Source: Nonomuraea solani | Lineage (GTDB): Bacteria > Actinomycetota > Actinomycetes > Streptosporangiales > Streptosporangiaceae | NCBI RefSeq assembly: GCF_900108335.1 | Contig: NZ_FNVT01000005.1 | Span: 62,001-126,000 of the forward strand | Direction of reading: 5' to 3' | DNA: 64,000 nucleotides | Part shown: piece by piece, positions 31,481-41,138 of the stretch | Numbering within the stretch: position 1 is the first letter of the stretch | How the letters are laid out: each line of letters starts with the position of its first letter | Program-made: the position numbers and the translations under genes | The notes under the pieces: generated by a model | The model's database searches: none | What the model was told of the DNA's origin: nothing | What the model saw: the letters and a program-made list of their open reading frames with translations, nothing else

Positions 31481-32338
31481 CTAGCGGCAGGCCACCCGGT
31501 ACGAGTCCAGGTCGTACGTCTTCTTCAGCGAGTTGAAGTTCTGGGCGTTGGACTTGCCGCAGAACGTCGAGGTGGCCAGGTTGTACTCGACCTGGAACAC
31601 GGCCTTGCCCGCTTTGACGAACTGGTCGTAGCCGTACTTGCCGTTCTGGGCGGTGGTGCACTCGGAGTGCTCCCAGCACTCCTCGTTGACCGCGAAGTCG
31701 TAGTACGGCAGGAGCTGCGGGATCTGCTCGACGTCGTTCTTCAGGCCGACCGACATGCCCCGCTTGTGCGCCTCGTTGGCGAACCAGGCGTTGTAGGCGA
31801 GCTGGTCGGCGGCCGTGAGCGGGAACCCGGTGTCGTTGGTGTAGCCGTCGACGTTGTCGGGCTCCACGGCGTCGAACCCGGCGGCCTTGCACATGTCGAG
31901 CCGGGCCTTCATGATGTCGCCGAGCCTGCCGGTGTGCTGGCGGATGTCGAGCCAGCGCTCGCCCTCCCAGTCGTCGAGCTGCTTGCCGAGGGCCGAGGCG
32001 GGGAACCGGCCGGCGTCGGGGCGCCAGTCCTCGTACGAGCCCGCGCTGATGTAACAGACGACGCGGCGGCCCGGCTTGTCGGCCTTGAGGGACTTGACGA
32101 TGACTCCGTCGGCGGCGGCGAAGCCGTCGATGTCGAACATCTGCACGTTCACGTACGGCTTCTTCGGCAGCGAGATGAGCTGCCAGTCCCAACTGGTGTT
32201 GAGCGCGGGCTTCCAGCAGCCGTTACAGGCGACCGGCGCGGGAAGGGCGGCCGCCTTGACTTCGGCCCGCGCCGGGGCGGGGGCCAGGAAGGCGGCTGCG
32301 AGCAGCACGGAGACGAAAACGGGAAGACGCAAGGTCAC
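31481..32338 (-). CDS. Secreted endo-alpha-1,4-polygalactosaminidase-like protein (GH114/TM1410 family)
   Basis: A 285-residue protein with a Sec signal peptide (LPVFVSVLLAAAFLAPAPARA, cleavage near residue 25). The barrel motifs include VVCYISAGSYEDWRPDAG, FDAVEPDNVDGYTND and NEECWEHSEC. Family members cleave galactosaminogalactan-type polymers, though few are tested. GAGGAG lies next to the GTG start, so TTG 32332 two codons later is the better-spaced alternative. Several Cys suggest disulfides outside the cell. The gene stands alone. Confidence 0.8.
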   Translation of the reverse strand: MTLRLPVFVSVLLAAAFLAPAPARAEVKAAALPAPVACNGCWKPALNTSWDWQLISLPKKPYVNVQMFDIDGFAAADGVIVKSLKADKPGRRVVCYISAGSYEDWRPDAGRFPASALGKQLDDWEGERWLDIRQHTGRLGDIMKARLDMCKAAGFDAVEPDNVDGYTNDTGFPLTAADQLAYNAWFANEAHKRGMSVGLKNDVEQIPQLLPYYDFAVNEECWEHSECTTAQNGKYGYDQFVKAGKAVFQVEYNLATSTFCGKSNAQNFNSLKKTYDLDSYRVACR

Positions 32339-32544
32339 TCCTCACGAACGAAAGAACGGTTCGGATCGGTGGCGATGCGCGCTGTTCCACACTCTCCGCC
32401 CGCGCCCTGCCAGGGGCGCCGGAGTGGCGTGGCCCATAGCCGCAGGGCGTCACGCCAGCACGCTTCGGGCGTGCCCTCCCTTCTGTTCGCCCGACAGAAT
32501 TGCGCGTTTATGCGCCGTTGTCCAGGAATTGACGCATAAAAGCA

Positions 32545-33240
32545 TCAGGCCTTGGTCCACTCCGCGCAGCCGCCCGTGTGGAAGACCTTGTCCGTGGCCT
32601 GGATGGTGACGGTGGCGGGGCCTGTCGGCATGCCGGTCGCGATGATGTCGCCGTCGGCGCTGCGCATCCTGGCCCAGTAGCACATGCTGAAGCCCTTGGT
32701 CGGCCCGGTCGTGCGGTACGTGCCGGGCTGGATGTCGGCGCCGACGACGAGCGTGCGCAGGGAGGCCGTGTTGAACGTCGGGACGCCGCCGGTGCCACCA
32801 CCCGGCGTGCTCTGCGCGGGCGGGGTGGTCCCGGTATTCCCAGCGTTCCCAGTGTTCCCGGTGTTCCCAGTGCTTCCCGGAGGTGTCTGCCCGGGCGGGG
32901 TCTGCCCAGGGGGCGTCTGTCCCGGAGGGGTCTGTCCAGGCGGAGTCTGTCCCGGTGGCGTCGCGGCCGGGTCCGACTGGCCGGGTGGTGGTGTGGACGC
33001 GGGCGGCGCGGTTCCGGCCGGGTCGGTGGGCTCCGAGGGCGGCGGGCTGTCGTCGACCGTCACCGTGACCCTGGGCGCGGGCTCATCCGACGTCTCGCCC
33101 GCGCCGAACCCCACGGAGACCCCCAGCAGGAAGCCCACGAGCGCGGCCAGCCCCGCGATCAGCACGACGATCGGCGGACTGCTGGTCGCCCGCGGGTATT
33201 CAGGCACCGGCGAATGGTCGGGGGGAGGCGGCCCGTACAT
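32545..33240 (-). CDS. Single-pass membrane protein with Pro/Gly/Thr repeats and an external domain
   Basis: A 231-residue protein. The Pro-rich cytoplasmic start (MYGPPPPDHS) precedes one membrane helix (about 24-45). A long linker follows with five PPGQT units and an NTGNTGN run, and then a C-terminal domain of about 80 residues with two Cys (GTYRTTGPTKGFSMCYWARM, ending GGCAEW). The last domain resembles small beta domains found on many actinobacterial surface proteins, with an IQPGTYRT motif. Function is unknown. The repeats are likely variable in number. ATG 33240 follows an alternative GTG at 33243. Confidence 0.75.
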   Translation of the reverse strand: MYGPPPPDHSPVPEYPRATSSPPIVVLIAGLAALVGFLLGVSVGFGAGETSDEPAPRVTVTVDDSPPPSEPTDPAGTAPPASTPPPGQSDPAATPPGQTPPGQTPPGQTPPGQTPPGQTPPGSTGNTGNTGNAGNTGTTPPAQSTPGGGTGGVPTFNTASLRTLVVGADIQPGTYRTTGPTKGFSMCYWARMRSADGDIIATGMPTGPATVTIQATDKVFHTGGCAEWTKA

Positions 33241-33276
33241 CACGGACCAAGGGTCCCACCCCTGTCAACGCCGGCG

Positions 33277-33705
33277 TCAACGGTGGAGGTAGTCGACCAG
33301 CGACGCCTTCTCCGTCTCCAGCTCCTCGATCGCGCTCTTGACCACGTCGCCGATGCTCACGATGCCGATGAGCCGGCCGCCCTCGACCACCGGCATGTGC
33401 CGGAAGCGCTGCGTGGTCATCGTGCGGCGCAGCGAGTCGACGTTCTCGCCCGGCCCCACCGTGCGGACCTCGGTCGTCATGATCGACGACACCGGCTCGT
33501 CCAGGATCGCGGCACCGCGGTCGTGCAGGCGGCGTACGACGTCCCGTTCGGAGACGATCCCCTCGATGGTGACGCCGTCCGATGAGACGACGACGGCGCC
33601 GATGTTGTGCTCGGCGAGTTCGGCGAGCAGGTCTCGCACGGTCGCCTCTGGCGCCACCGTTGTCACGCCACTGCCCTTGCCCCGAAGGATCGTCCCGATG
33701 AGCAT
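33277..33705 (-). CDS. CBS-domain pair protein
   Basis: A 142-residue soluble protein consisting of two CBS domains (VAPEATVRDLLAELAEHNIG, then GIVSERDVVRRLHDRG; second copy VGPGENVDSLRRTMTTQRFR, then GRLIGIVSIGDVVK). Stand-alone CBS pairs of this type, like mycobacterial Rv2626c/hrp1-class proteins, often respond to hypoxia or nucleotide status; that is a family-level inference. ATG 33705 is chosen with GAGGTGG upstream. It diverges from the aminopeptidase gene. Confidence 0.85.
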   Translation of the reverse strand: MLIGTILRGKGSGVTTVAPEATVRDLLAELAEHNIGAVVVSSDGVTIEGIVSERDVVRRLHDRGAAILDEPVSSIMTTEVRTVGPGENVDSLRRTMTTQRFRHMPVVEGGRLIGIVSIGDVVKSAIEELETEKASLVDYLHR

Positions 33706-33843
33706 GTGCACCACCTCTGCCCTCAGTGTTCCAAGCTTGCATCCAGGCAAACAACCTTGTGGGGACCGCGTCAAGCGGTCCCGTAGGCTGCTTGCCGTAC
33801 TAAATCCCGTACAAAAACCGAAAAATCACTCAGGGACTGCCAA

Positions 33844-35235
33844 ATGACCGAGCCGCTCAACACCGGAAGCCATGACCTGCCCGTCACCGACGAGCTGGCC
33901 GCGTTCATGCGGACCGGCTGGGCAGAGACCCATGGGGCTGAGGTGAGCGCGCGGCCGATCGCGCCGTGGGCGGCCAAGCGGCGGGCCGCGCTGGCGCAGC
34001 GCTTCCCCGGCGAGCGGCTGGTGATCCCGGCGGGCACGCTGAAGGTGCGCAGCAACGACAGCGACTACCGGTTCCGGCCGCACAGCGCGTACTCGTACCT
34101 GACGGGGGCGAGCGAGTCGGACGACGTGCTGGTGATCGAGCCGTCCGGCGAGGCCGTGCTGTACGTCAGGCCGCGCGCCCCGCGCGCCGAGGGCCAGGAG
34201 TTCTACCGCGACCGCCGCTACGGCGAGTTCTGGGCCGGTCCCCGCCCCGACCTGGCCGAGGCGGCGGAGCTGTACCAGATCGAGTGCGCCCACATCCGCG
34301 AGCTGGTGGCGAAGGGCCCGGCCCGGGTGCTGCGCGGGGTGGACGCGTCGGTGGACGCGCAGATGCCACGCGGTGAGGGCGACGCCGAGCTGGAGTCGTT
34401 CCTGTCGGAGATGCGGCTGGTCAAGGACGAGTGGGAGAAAGGCGAGCTGCAGTCGGCCGTGGACGCGACCGCGCTCGGCTTCGAGGACGTCGTGCGCGCG
34501 CTCCCGCGAGCGCTCGGCCACCCGCGCGGCGAGCGGTATCTGGAGGGCGTGTTCGGGCTGCGCTCGCGGCTGGAGGGCAACGCGACGGGCTACGACAGCA
34601 TCGTGGCCTCCGGGGCCCACGCCTGCGTGCTGCACTGGATCCGCAACGACGGCCGGCTGAACCAGGGCGACCTGCTGCTGCTCGACGCGGGGGTCGAGTC
34701 CGACACGCTCTACACCGCCGACGTGACCCGCACGTTCCCGCTGTCGGGGCGGTTCAGCGCGGTGCAGCGGCAGGCGTACGAGCTGGTGTACGAGGCCCAG
34801 ACGGCGGCCATCGCCACGCTCCGCCCCGGCGCCCGCTTCCGCGACTTCCACCAGGCGGCCATGCGCGTCATCTGCGACGGCCTGCGCGACTGGGGCCTGC
34901 TGAAGGAGTCGGCCGACACGCTCATGGAGACGGGTCTCTACCGGCGCTACACGCTCTGCAGCAGCGGCCACATGCTCGGCCTGGACGTGCACGACTGCGC
35001 GAAGTCGCGGGCCGAGGTCTACCTGGACGGCGTGCTGGAGGAGGGCAACGTGCTGACCGTGGAGCCCGGCCTGTACCTCCAGCCCGACGACCTCACCCTG
35101 CCCCCGGAGCTGCGCGGCATCGGCATCCGCATCGAGGACGACCTCGTGATCACCGCCGACGGCGCCACCCTGATGTCCGCCGCGCTCCCCCGCCACCCCG
35201 ACGAGATCGAATCCTGGATGGGCGCCCTTCTGTAA
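33844..35235 (+). CDS. pepP: Xaa-Pro aminopeptidase (M24B)
   Basis: A 463-residue dinuclear metallopeptidase removing N-terminal residues before proline. The N-terminal creatinase-like domain precedes the pita-bread domain. The metal ligands are Asp in LLLLDAGVESDTLYTADVT (two), His in SGHMLGLDVHD, and Glu in LTVEPGLYL and GIRIEDDLVIT. The length fits aminopeptidase P. It is monocistronic and precedes the mce operon by 136 bases. Confidence 0.92.
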   Translation: MTEPLNTGSHDLPVTDELAAFMRTGWAETHGAEVSARPIAPWAAKRRAALAQRFPGERLVIPAGTLKVRSNDSDYRFRPHSAYSYLTGASESDDVLVIEPSGEAVLYVRPRAPRAEGQEFYRDRRYGEFWAGPRPDLAEAAELYQIECAHIRELVAKGPARVLRGVDASVDAQMPRGEGDAELESFLSEMRLVKDEWEKGELQSAVDATALGFEDVVRALPRALGHPRGERYLEGVFGLRSRLEGNATGYDSIVASGAHACVLHWIRNDGRLNQGDLLLLDAGVESDTLYTADVTRTFPLSGRFSAVQRQAYELVYEAQTAAIATLRPGARFRDFHQAAMRVICDGLRDWGLLKESADTLMETGLYRRYTLCSSGHMLGLDVHDCAKSRAEVYLDGVLEEGNVLTVEPGLYLQPDDLTLPPELRGIGIRIEDDLVITADGATLMSAALPRHPDEIESWMGALL

Positions 35236-35318
35236 CGGGGCGGTCACTTTTCGTACCGGACTGACAAGGTGCGACCTGGGCCTCATACCTTTTCCTCAAA
35301 TTCCCACTGAAGCGTCGA

Positions 35319-35340
35319 CTACTGGACAACCCGTCAGTAG
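35319..35340. promoter_or_regulatory. Inverted repeat upstream of the mce operon
   Basis: CTACTG (35319-35324) and CAGTAG (35335-35340) are complementary with 10 bases between. The position, about 32 bases before the first yrbE start, suits an operator. The half-sites are short, so this is tentative. Confidence 0.3.
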
Positions 35341-35371
35341 GGTTGCCAATCCGTAGGCGGCGGAGGTGGCG

Positions 35372-36163
35372 ATGGCCTGGTCCGGGCACGTCGGACGCCG
35401 GGCCGGCTCGGCTCTCGGCCAGGTCGGAGACCTGTTCGTCATCGTGCTGGAGGGCCTGCGCCGGACCTGGGACATCCGGCACTGGTGGTGGGAGTTCGTC
35501 GACCAGTGCTGGTTCCTGGCCCGTGTCACCAGCGTCCCCGTGCTCCTGGTCTCCCTGCCGCTCGGCGCCACCGTGGCCTTACAGGTCGGCGAGCTGGCCT
35601 GGCAGCTCGGCGCCGGCTCGGCCACCGGCAGCGCGGTCTTCGTCGGCCTCATCCGCGAGGTGGCGCCGCTGGCCAGCGCGCTGCTGATCGCCGGGGCCGG
35701 CGGCAGCGCGATGACCTCCGACATCGGCGCGCGCCACATCCGCGACGAGCTGAGCGCCATGGAGGTCATGTCGGTCAACCCGATCCACCGCCTGGTCACG
35801 CCGCGCATGTGGGCGGCCAGCACGGTCGCGGTGTGCCTGTGCCCGCTGGTCATCCTGGCGGGCGCGAGCGGCGGCTACTTCTTCAACGTGGTCGTCCAGG
35901 GCGTCACCCCCGGCGCGTACTTCGACGGGGCGCTGTCCCTGGTCGTGGCCTCCGACCTGTACGTCACCCTGTTCAAGGCGTGGATCTTCGGCTTCATCGC
36001 GGCGGGCGTGGCCTGCTACAAGGGCATGACGTGCGCGGCCAGCCCGGTCGGCGTGGGGCGGGCGGTCAACCAGTCGACCGTGGTGACGTTCATGCTGGTG
36101 TTCACGTTCAACTACGTGATCTCGGCCGTCTACTTCCTGGCCTATCCCCCGAGGTCGCTCTGA
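35372..36163 (+). CDS. MlaE/YrbE-family permease of the mce operon, first
   Basis: A 263-residue integral membrane protein of the MlaE/YrbE family, the permease of an Mce lipid-import ABC system. Conserved features are FVGLIREVAPLASALLIAGA and the ABC-contact helix region IRDELSAMEVMSVNPIHRLV. ATG 35372 has GGAGGTGG just upstream. It is the first gene of a run of nine tightly joined genes. YrbE proteins form a heterodimer in the inner membrane with an MceG/MkL-type ATPase, which is not in this window. Confidence 0.93.
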   Translation: MAWSGHVGRRAGSALGQVGDLFVIVLEGLRRTWDIRHWWWEFVDQCWFLARVTSVPVLLVSLPLGATVALQVGELAWQLGAGSATGSAVFVGLIREVAPLASALLIAGAGGSAMTSDIGARHIRDELSAMEVMSVNPIHRLVTPRMWAASTVAVCLCPLVILAGASGGYFFNVVVQGVTPGAYFDGALSLVVASDLYVTLFKAWIFGFIAAGVACYKGMTCAASPVGVGRAVNQSTVVTFMLVFTFNYVISAVYFLAYPPRSL

Positions 36164-37017
36164 TGGCGACGCGGACGGCCGGCCTCAGACTCGCCCTGCG
36201 GGGGCGGGACGTCGCCGAGCGGTTCGCGACGCTGGCCGACTGGCCGCTGTTCGTGTGGAAGGTGCTGTTCTACTCGGTCCGCGACGTGATCCTGCGGCTG
36301 AAGTACGCCAAGGTCGTCATCCGGCAGGTCAGCGACGTCGTGGTGGGGGTCGGGGCGACCGTCATCGGCGGCGGCATGATCTTCGTGGTGTTCACGATGG
36401 CGTTCGTCGTGGGCGCGACCGTGGGCCTGCAGGGCTACCAGGGGCTGCAGGCGATCGGCGCGGAGTCGTTCATGGGCCTGGTCGGCAGCTTCGCCAACGT
36501 CCGCGAGATCACCCCGATCATCGCGGCCACGGCGCTGGCGGCGCAGGTCGGCTCGTCGTTCACGGCGGAGCTGGGCGCGATGCGGATCTCGGAGGAGATC
36601 GACGCCCTTGAGGTGATGGGCATCAACGCCTTCACGTACCTGATCTGCACGCGGGTGGTGGCGGCGCTGCTGGCGCTGGTGCCGATCTATCTCATCGCCC
36701 TGTTCGCCAGCTTCTTCGCCACCCGGCTGATGTGCACCGTGCTGTTCGGGCTGGCGCCCGGGGTCTACGACTACTACTTCTACCTGTACCTGCCGGTCAG
36801 CGACATCGTGTTCAGCGTCTCGAAGGTGGCCGTGTTCGCCTTCGCGGTCATCGTCATCCACTGCTTCCACGGGTTCCACGCCACGGGCGGGCCGGTGGGG
36901 GTGGGGGTGGCGGCGGGCCGGGCCATCCGCCAGTCGATCGTCACGATCGTGCTGCTCAACCTGCTGCTGTCGTACCTGTTCTGGGGCGGCGGCGGCAACA
37001 TACCGCTGACGGGGTGA
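36163..37017 (+). CDS. MlaE/YrbE-family permease of the mce operon, second
   Basis: A 284-residue partner permease. It carries the matching coupling-helix region MRISEEIDALEVMGINAFTY and AATALAAQVGSSFTAELGA. Its start overlaps the stop of the first permease (TGATG). Together the two proteins form the transmembrane channel through which a substrate carried by the Mce tunnel, typically a sterol, fatty acid or phospholipid, enters. The substrate of this copy is unknown. Confidence 0.93.
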   Translation: MATRTAGLRLALRGRDVAERFATLADWPLFVWKVLFYSVRDVILRLKYAKVVIRQVSDVVVGVGATVIGGGMIFVVFTMAFVVGATVGLQGYQGLQAIGAESFMGLVGSFANVREITPIIAATALAAQVGSSFTAELGAMRISEEIDALEVMGINAFTYLICTRVVAALLALVPIYLIALFASFFATRLMCTVLFGLAPGVYDYYFYLYLPVSDIVFSVSKVAVFAFAVIVIHCFHGFHATGGPVGVGVAAGRAIRQSIVTIVLLNLLLSYLFWGGGGNIPLTG

Positions 37018-37021
37018 GCCG

Positions 37022-38041
37022 ATGGCCCGATCTGAGCTCTCTCTCGCCGCCCGGGTGGGCATCGCGCTCGCCGTACTCGCGGTGTTCGCGGCCGCCACCC
37101 TGTACGTCGTCCGCACCGCCACACAGCTCAGCGGCACCCGGATCGACGCCGTGTTCACCCGGTCCGGCCAGGGCCTCGACACCAACTCCCCGGTCAAGAT
37201 CCGCGGCATCACGGTCGGCGACGTGACGGGCATCGACCTCGACGCCAAGGGCAGGGCCGTGGTGACCATGCACCTCGACCCGGGCGTCCGGGTGCCGGAG
37301 TCCACGGTGGCCTCCGTGGAGCCGACGTCGGTGTTCGGCCCCAAGTTCGTCAACCTCAAGCCGGGCACCGGCGAGACCACCGGCCCCTACCTGGGCGCCG
37401 GCGCCGTGATCACCGCCACCGAGGGCCCGCTCGACCTGTCCGACACGCTCGGCGACGCCTACAAGGGCCTGGACGCCGTCGATCCGCGCGAGGTCACGGT
37501 CATCGTGCACACCCTGGCCAAGGGGCTGGAGGGCGAGGGCGGGAACCTGCGCGAGCTGATCGACGACGCCGGCACCCTCGTCGGCGTGGCGCACCGGCAG
37601 CGGGAGCGGGCACGGCGGTTCCTGCGCGACGCCGCCCTGCTCGGCACGGCCCTGTCGGACAAGGGCGACGACCTCATCGCCATCTCCTCCGACGTCAACG
37701 TCATCACCCCGGACCTGCTCAAGCGGGCCGACAAGGTGCGCGCCCTGCTGCAGGAGCTCACCTCGATCTCCGGCCAGGTGTCGCACGGCCTGGCCGGGCA
37801 CCGGGGCGACCTGCGGGCGGGCGTGCACTCGGGCGAGCGGGTGGCCGCGCTCATCTACGCCCAGCTCGGCCTGGCGGGTGGCGGCGTACGCGGGCTGACC
37901 CGGCTGGTCGACCTGCTCAACGAGCTCATCGAGGCGCCGGGACCGAACGGCAGCCGCCAGCTCCAGGTGGAGGCGTTCGTGGCGACCGACGTCTGCGAGC
38001 TGATCGTCGGCGCCTGCGGCCCGACCGATGGGAGGCGCTGA
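37022..38041 (+). CDS. MCE family protein, MceA position
   Basis: A 339-residue protein with an N-terminal membrane anchor (VGIALAVLAVFAAATLYVVR) and an MlaD/MCE domain (about 40-115, VKIRGITVGDVTGIDLDAKG), followed by a helical tail rich in heptads. Six MCE proteins assemble into a hetero-hexameric ring and needle across the periplasm-like space. Its gene lies four bases after yrbE. Confidence 0.92.
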   Translation: MARSELSLAARVGIALAVLAVFAAATLYVVRTATQLSGTRIDAVFTRSGQGLDTNSPVKIRGITVGDVTGIDLDAKGRAVVTMHLDPGVRVPESTVASVEPTSVFGPKFVNLKPGTGETTGPYLGAGAVITATEGPLDLSDTLGDAYKGLDAVDPREVTVIVHTLAKGLEGEGGNLRELIDDAGTLVGVAHRQRERARRFLRDAALLGTALSDKGDDLIAISSDVNVITPDLLKRADKVRALLQELTSISGQVSHGLAGHRGDLRAGVHSGERVAALIYAQLGLAGGGVRGLTRLVDLLNELIEAPGPNGSRQLQVEAFVATDVCELIVGACGPTDGRR

Positions 38042-39091
38042 GTGAGCATGGAACGTGTCCGCCGCCGCTGGACCTTCGTGCGCTTCGCGCTGTTCGTCGG
38101 CCTGACCGTCGCGCTCATCGTGCTGATCAGCGTGCAGATCGCGCGGGTGAGCACCGGCGGCGGCTACCGGCTGGTCGCGATGTTCGACGACGTGTCCGGG
38201 CTGACCGAGGGCGACCAGGTGAAGATCGCCGGGGCGCCCGTCGGCCAGGTGGAGACCATCAGGGTCGTCGGCGGGCGGGCGGAGGTGACCATGGAGGTGC
38301 AGGACACGGTCAGGGTGCCCACCGACACCGAGGCGGCCGTCCGCTGGCGCAACGCCGTCGGCCAGCGCGTCGTCTACCTGCTGCCCGGCACCGCGCCCGG
38401 CCTGCTGCCACCGGGCTCGCGCATCGACCGCACCTCCTCGGTCGTGGACATCGGCGAGCTGGTCAGCGACCTCGGGCCGCTCACCAGGAGCCTGGACCCC
38501 GAGCAGATCAACCAGCTCCTCACGGCCGCCGCCAAGTCGCTCAAGGGCAACCACGAGAACATCCCGCGGCTGCTCGACAACGTCAACGCCATCACCACCA
38601 CGGTCAACGAGCGCAAGAAGACCATCGAGCAGCTCCTGGAGGACTACGCCACCGTCACCGGCGTGGTCGCCAGGCGGGACCGGCAGATCGAGCAACTGGT
38701 GGACAACCTGGTCACGCTGTCGGAGGCGTTCGCCGGCAACCGGAAGCTGATCGACGACGCGCTGGTGGAGCTGTCGGCGACGTTCCACACCACCAACGAG
38801 GTGCTCGGCAAGAACGCCGATGAGCTGGGCGCCGTGGTGGACAACCTGTCGGGGCTGACCGGCGGCATCAGGCGGAACGTGGCCTCGATCGACAAGACGG
38901 TCAGCACGTTCCAGCCGTTGCTCGCGCGGGCGTACACGACCGTCAACCGGGGCCGCTACTTCATCACCGCGGTCCCGTGCGTGGCGCTGAGCGCCGCGCC
39001 CTGCCCCTACCCGATGGAGGCGCCGCCGCCGCTGCGGACCACCAGGATCCAGAGCGAGAAGGACCTGCGGAAGCTGCTGGTGGGACAGTGA
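38042..39091 (+). CDS. MCE family protein, MceB position
   Basis: A 349-residue protein with an N-terminal anchor (FALFVGLTVALIVLISVQIA), MCE domain (QVKIAGAPVGQVETIRVVGG) and a long helical region ending in a Cys-containing segment (TAVPCVALSAAPCPYP). It begins at GTG directly after the upstream stop; ATG 38048 is equally possible. One-base overlap with the next gene. Confidence 0.92.
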   Translation: MSMERVRRRWTFVRFALFVGLTVALIVLISVQIARVSTGGGYRLVAMFDDVSGLTEGDQVKIAGAPVGQVETIRVVGGRAEVTMEVQDTVRVPTDTEAAVRWRNAVGQRVVYLLPGTAPGLLPPGSRIDRTSSVVDIGELVSDLGPLTRSLDPEQINQLLTAAAKSLKGNHENIPRLLDNVNAITTTVNERKKTIEQLLEDYATVTGVVARRDRQIEQLVDNLVTLSEAFAGNRKLIDDALVELSATFHTTNEVLGKNADELGAVVDNLSGLTGGIRRNVASIDKTVSTFQPLLARAYTTVNRGRYFITAVPCVALSAAPCPYPMEAPPPLRTTRIQSEKDLRKLLVGQ

Positions 39092-40116
39092 TGGCGCTCA
39101 AGTCCTTCCGCGACCGCAACAAGCACGCCGTCGGGCTGGTGTCGCTGGCCACGCTCGGCGCGATCCTGGTCGCCACGTTCCTGGTGGGCAACCTGGGGCT
39201 GCTGGAGGGCGGCTACCACATGTCAGGGGTGTTCGCGGACTCGGGCGGCCTGCGGACCGGCAACGACGTCCGGGTCGCCGGGGTGCGCGTCGGCAAGGTC
39301 ACCGAGGTGCGCGCCGACTACGCCCAGGGGCACGTGGTCGTCACCTGGAAGGTGGACGACGGCGTGCGGCTGGGCCGCAACACCCGGGCCGACGTCGCCC
39401 TGTCGAACCTGCTCGGCGGCCGCTACGTCAAGCTCACCGGGCCGGTGTCGGCCCCGTACATGGACCAGTTGCCCGAGGCCCAGCGGCGCATCCCGGTGGC
39501 GCGGACCGGCGTGCCGACCCTGATCAACGACGCCATCAAGGACGCGACCCGGCTGGTCGAGCGGCTGGACACCGACGCCGTGGACGACCTGCTCACCGAG
39601 CTGGGCAAGATCGACACCTCCCGGCGCGGCCGCGTCACCCGGCTGCTGGACAACATCGGCGACCTGTCGGACACCATCAGCAAGAGCGAGCCGCAGCTCC
39701 AGCGGCTGCTCGACAACGGCGCCCGCATCATGGACGTCCTGGAGCGCAAGGACCGGCAGCTCGGGCGGCTCATCGACGCCATCGAGATCCTGCTGAACGA
39801 GCTGCGGGCGCGCCGGGCCGAGCTGCGCACGCTGCTCGGCGACGGCAGCGACCTGGTACGGAGCACGACGCGGCTGATCAACGAGCACGAGCGCACGCTC
39901 GTCCAGGTGCTCGACGACAACGTGGCCATCACGACCCGGCTCAGCGGCAGCAACGAGCGGCTCAACTCGCTCCTGGCGTGGGCGGGCCCGACCTTCTCCG
40001 GCCTGTCCACGATGGGCGGTCAGGGCCCGTGGTTGGAGGCCATAGCCACGGGCCTCGGCCCCATCAACCCCGAAGTGCTCGGCGCGATCGCCAAGGACAG
40101 GAAGAGCGACGGATGA
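39091..40116 (+). CDS. MCE family protein, MceC position
   Basis: A 341-residue protein. It has an N-terminal anchor (AVGLVSLATLGAILVATFLV), an MCE domain (NDVRVAGVRVGKVTEVRADY) and a helical tail with repeated LLDN elements. It starts within the stop of the upstream gene and overlaps the next by four bases (ATGA). Confidence 0.92.
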   Translation: MALKSFRDRNKHAVGLVSLATLGAILVATFLVGNLGLLEGGYHMSGVFADSGGLRTGNDVRVAGVRVGKVTEVRADYAQGHVVVTWKVDDGVRLGRNTRADVALSNLLGGRYVKLTGPVSAPYMDQLPEAQRRIPVARTGVPTLINDAIKDATRLVERLDTDAVDDLLTELGKIDTSRRGRVTRLLDNIGDLSDTISKSEPQLQRLLDNGARIMDVLERKDRQLGRLIDAIEILLNELRARRAELRTLLGDGSDLVRSTTRLINEHERTLVQVLDDNVAITTRLSGSNERLNSLLAWAGPTFSGLSTMGGQGPWLEAIATGLGPINPEVLGAIAKDRKSDG

Positions 40117-41138
40117 GACGGCTGGTGGCGGTGCTGCTGACCTGGACGCTCCTGGCGTCCGGGTGCTCTTTGACGGGGGCCGAGCCGTACCGGCTGGTGG
40201 CGATCTTCAGCAAGGCGCCCGCCCTGTACGAGGAGGCGCGGGTGAAGGTGATGGGCCTCGACGCCGGCTACGTGGACCGCATCCAGATCCAGGGGGACAA
40301 GGTACGCGTCGAGCTGCGGATCGACCGGGAAGTGCCGTTGCCGGCCGGTGTGAAGGCCGTGGTCGCCCCGCAGAACACGCTCGGCGAGCGCAACGTCGTC
40401 CTCTATCCCCCGTGGAAGCCCGGTGACCAGCGGATCCGGCCGGGGGCGACCATCCCGCTGGAGCGTACCGACCTGCCGGTGGAGATCGACGACGCGCTCG
40501 ACGCGTTCACCAAGCTGACCGACGCGCTCGACGACGAGAAGCTGGGCGACGTGGCGGACGATCTGGCCGACGGCGTCAGAGGGCGCGGCAAGACGATCAA
40601 CAACGCGATCGCCGACACCTCCGAGCTCACCGGCGTGCTGGCCAAGCAGGACCAGCGGCTCGTCGACCTGGCCAAGGGCCTCAACAAGCTGGCGACCAGC
40701 CTCAACAGGCGAGAGGGCCAGGTGACGGGCGCGATCGACGCGTTCTCCGAGGCGAGCGCGGTGCTGGCGGAGGAGCGGCGGCGGCTGCGCGAGTTCGTGA
40801 GCTCCATGGCCGGGTTCGTCCGGCGCGGCGACGTGATCATCGAGCAGTACGGGCAGCGGCTGCCGCAGGCGGCCACGACGCTGGCCGAGCTGGTGCTGAC
40901 GGTCCGGGCCAACAGCGCGTCCGCGGCGCGGGCGGTCAAGGGCGCGGCCGACCTCGCCGACGTGGTGATCGACGCCTGGGACCGCGAGCAGCACGTACTG
41001 AAGATCCGCGTCGTGCTCAACGCGATGACCAGGGCGTGGCTGACACCGCTGTTCGACGCGCTCAACCTGGGCCCGGTGCCGTGCCTGCCGGCCGGGCTGA
41101 GCAACTGTCCCTTCGAGCGGCGGGGAGGCCGGCGATGA
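40113..41138 (+). CDS. MCE family lipoprotein, MceD position
   Basis: A 341-residue MCE protein whose N-terminus is a lipoprotein signal (LLTWTLLASGCSLTG; Cys about 18), so it is lipid-anchored rather than helix-anchored. The MCE domain follows (RVKVMGLDAGYVDRIQIQGD), then helices with two conserved Cys near the C-terminus (VPCLPAGLSNCPF). In mycobacteria usually only the fifth protein is a lipoprotein; here both the fourth and fifth appear to be. Confidence 0.9.
   Translation: MRRLVAVLLTWTLLASGCSLTGAEPYRLVAIFSKAPALYEEARVKVMGLDAGYVDRIQIQGDKVRVELRIDREVPLPAGVKAVVAPQNTLGERNVVLYPPWKPGDQRIRPGATIPLERTDLPVEIDDALDAFTKLTDALDDEKLGDVADDLADGVRGRGKTINNAIADTSELTGVLAKQDQRLVDLAKGLNKLATSLNRREGQVTGAIDAFSEASAVLAEERRRLREFVSSMAGFVRRGDVIIEQYGQRLPQAATTLAELVLTVRANSASAARAVKGAADLADVVIDAWDREQHVLKIRVVLNAMTRAWLTPLFDALNLGPVPCLPAGLSNCPFERRGGRR

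Noticed and set aside
32840..32960. Repeated units that could look like a CRISPR array
   Set aside because: The repeats are in frame, 15 or 9 bases long, lack unique spacers and encode PPGQT and NTG units of a membrane protein linker.
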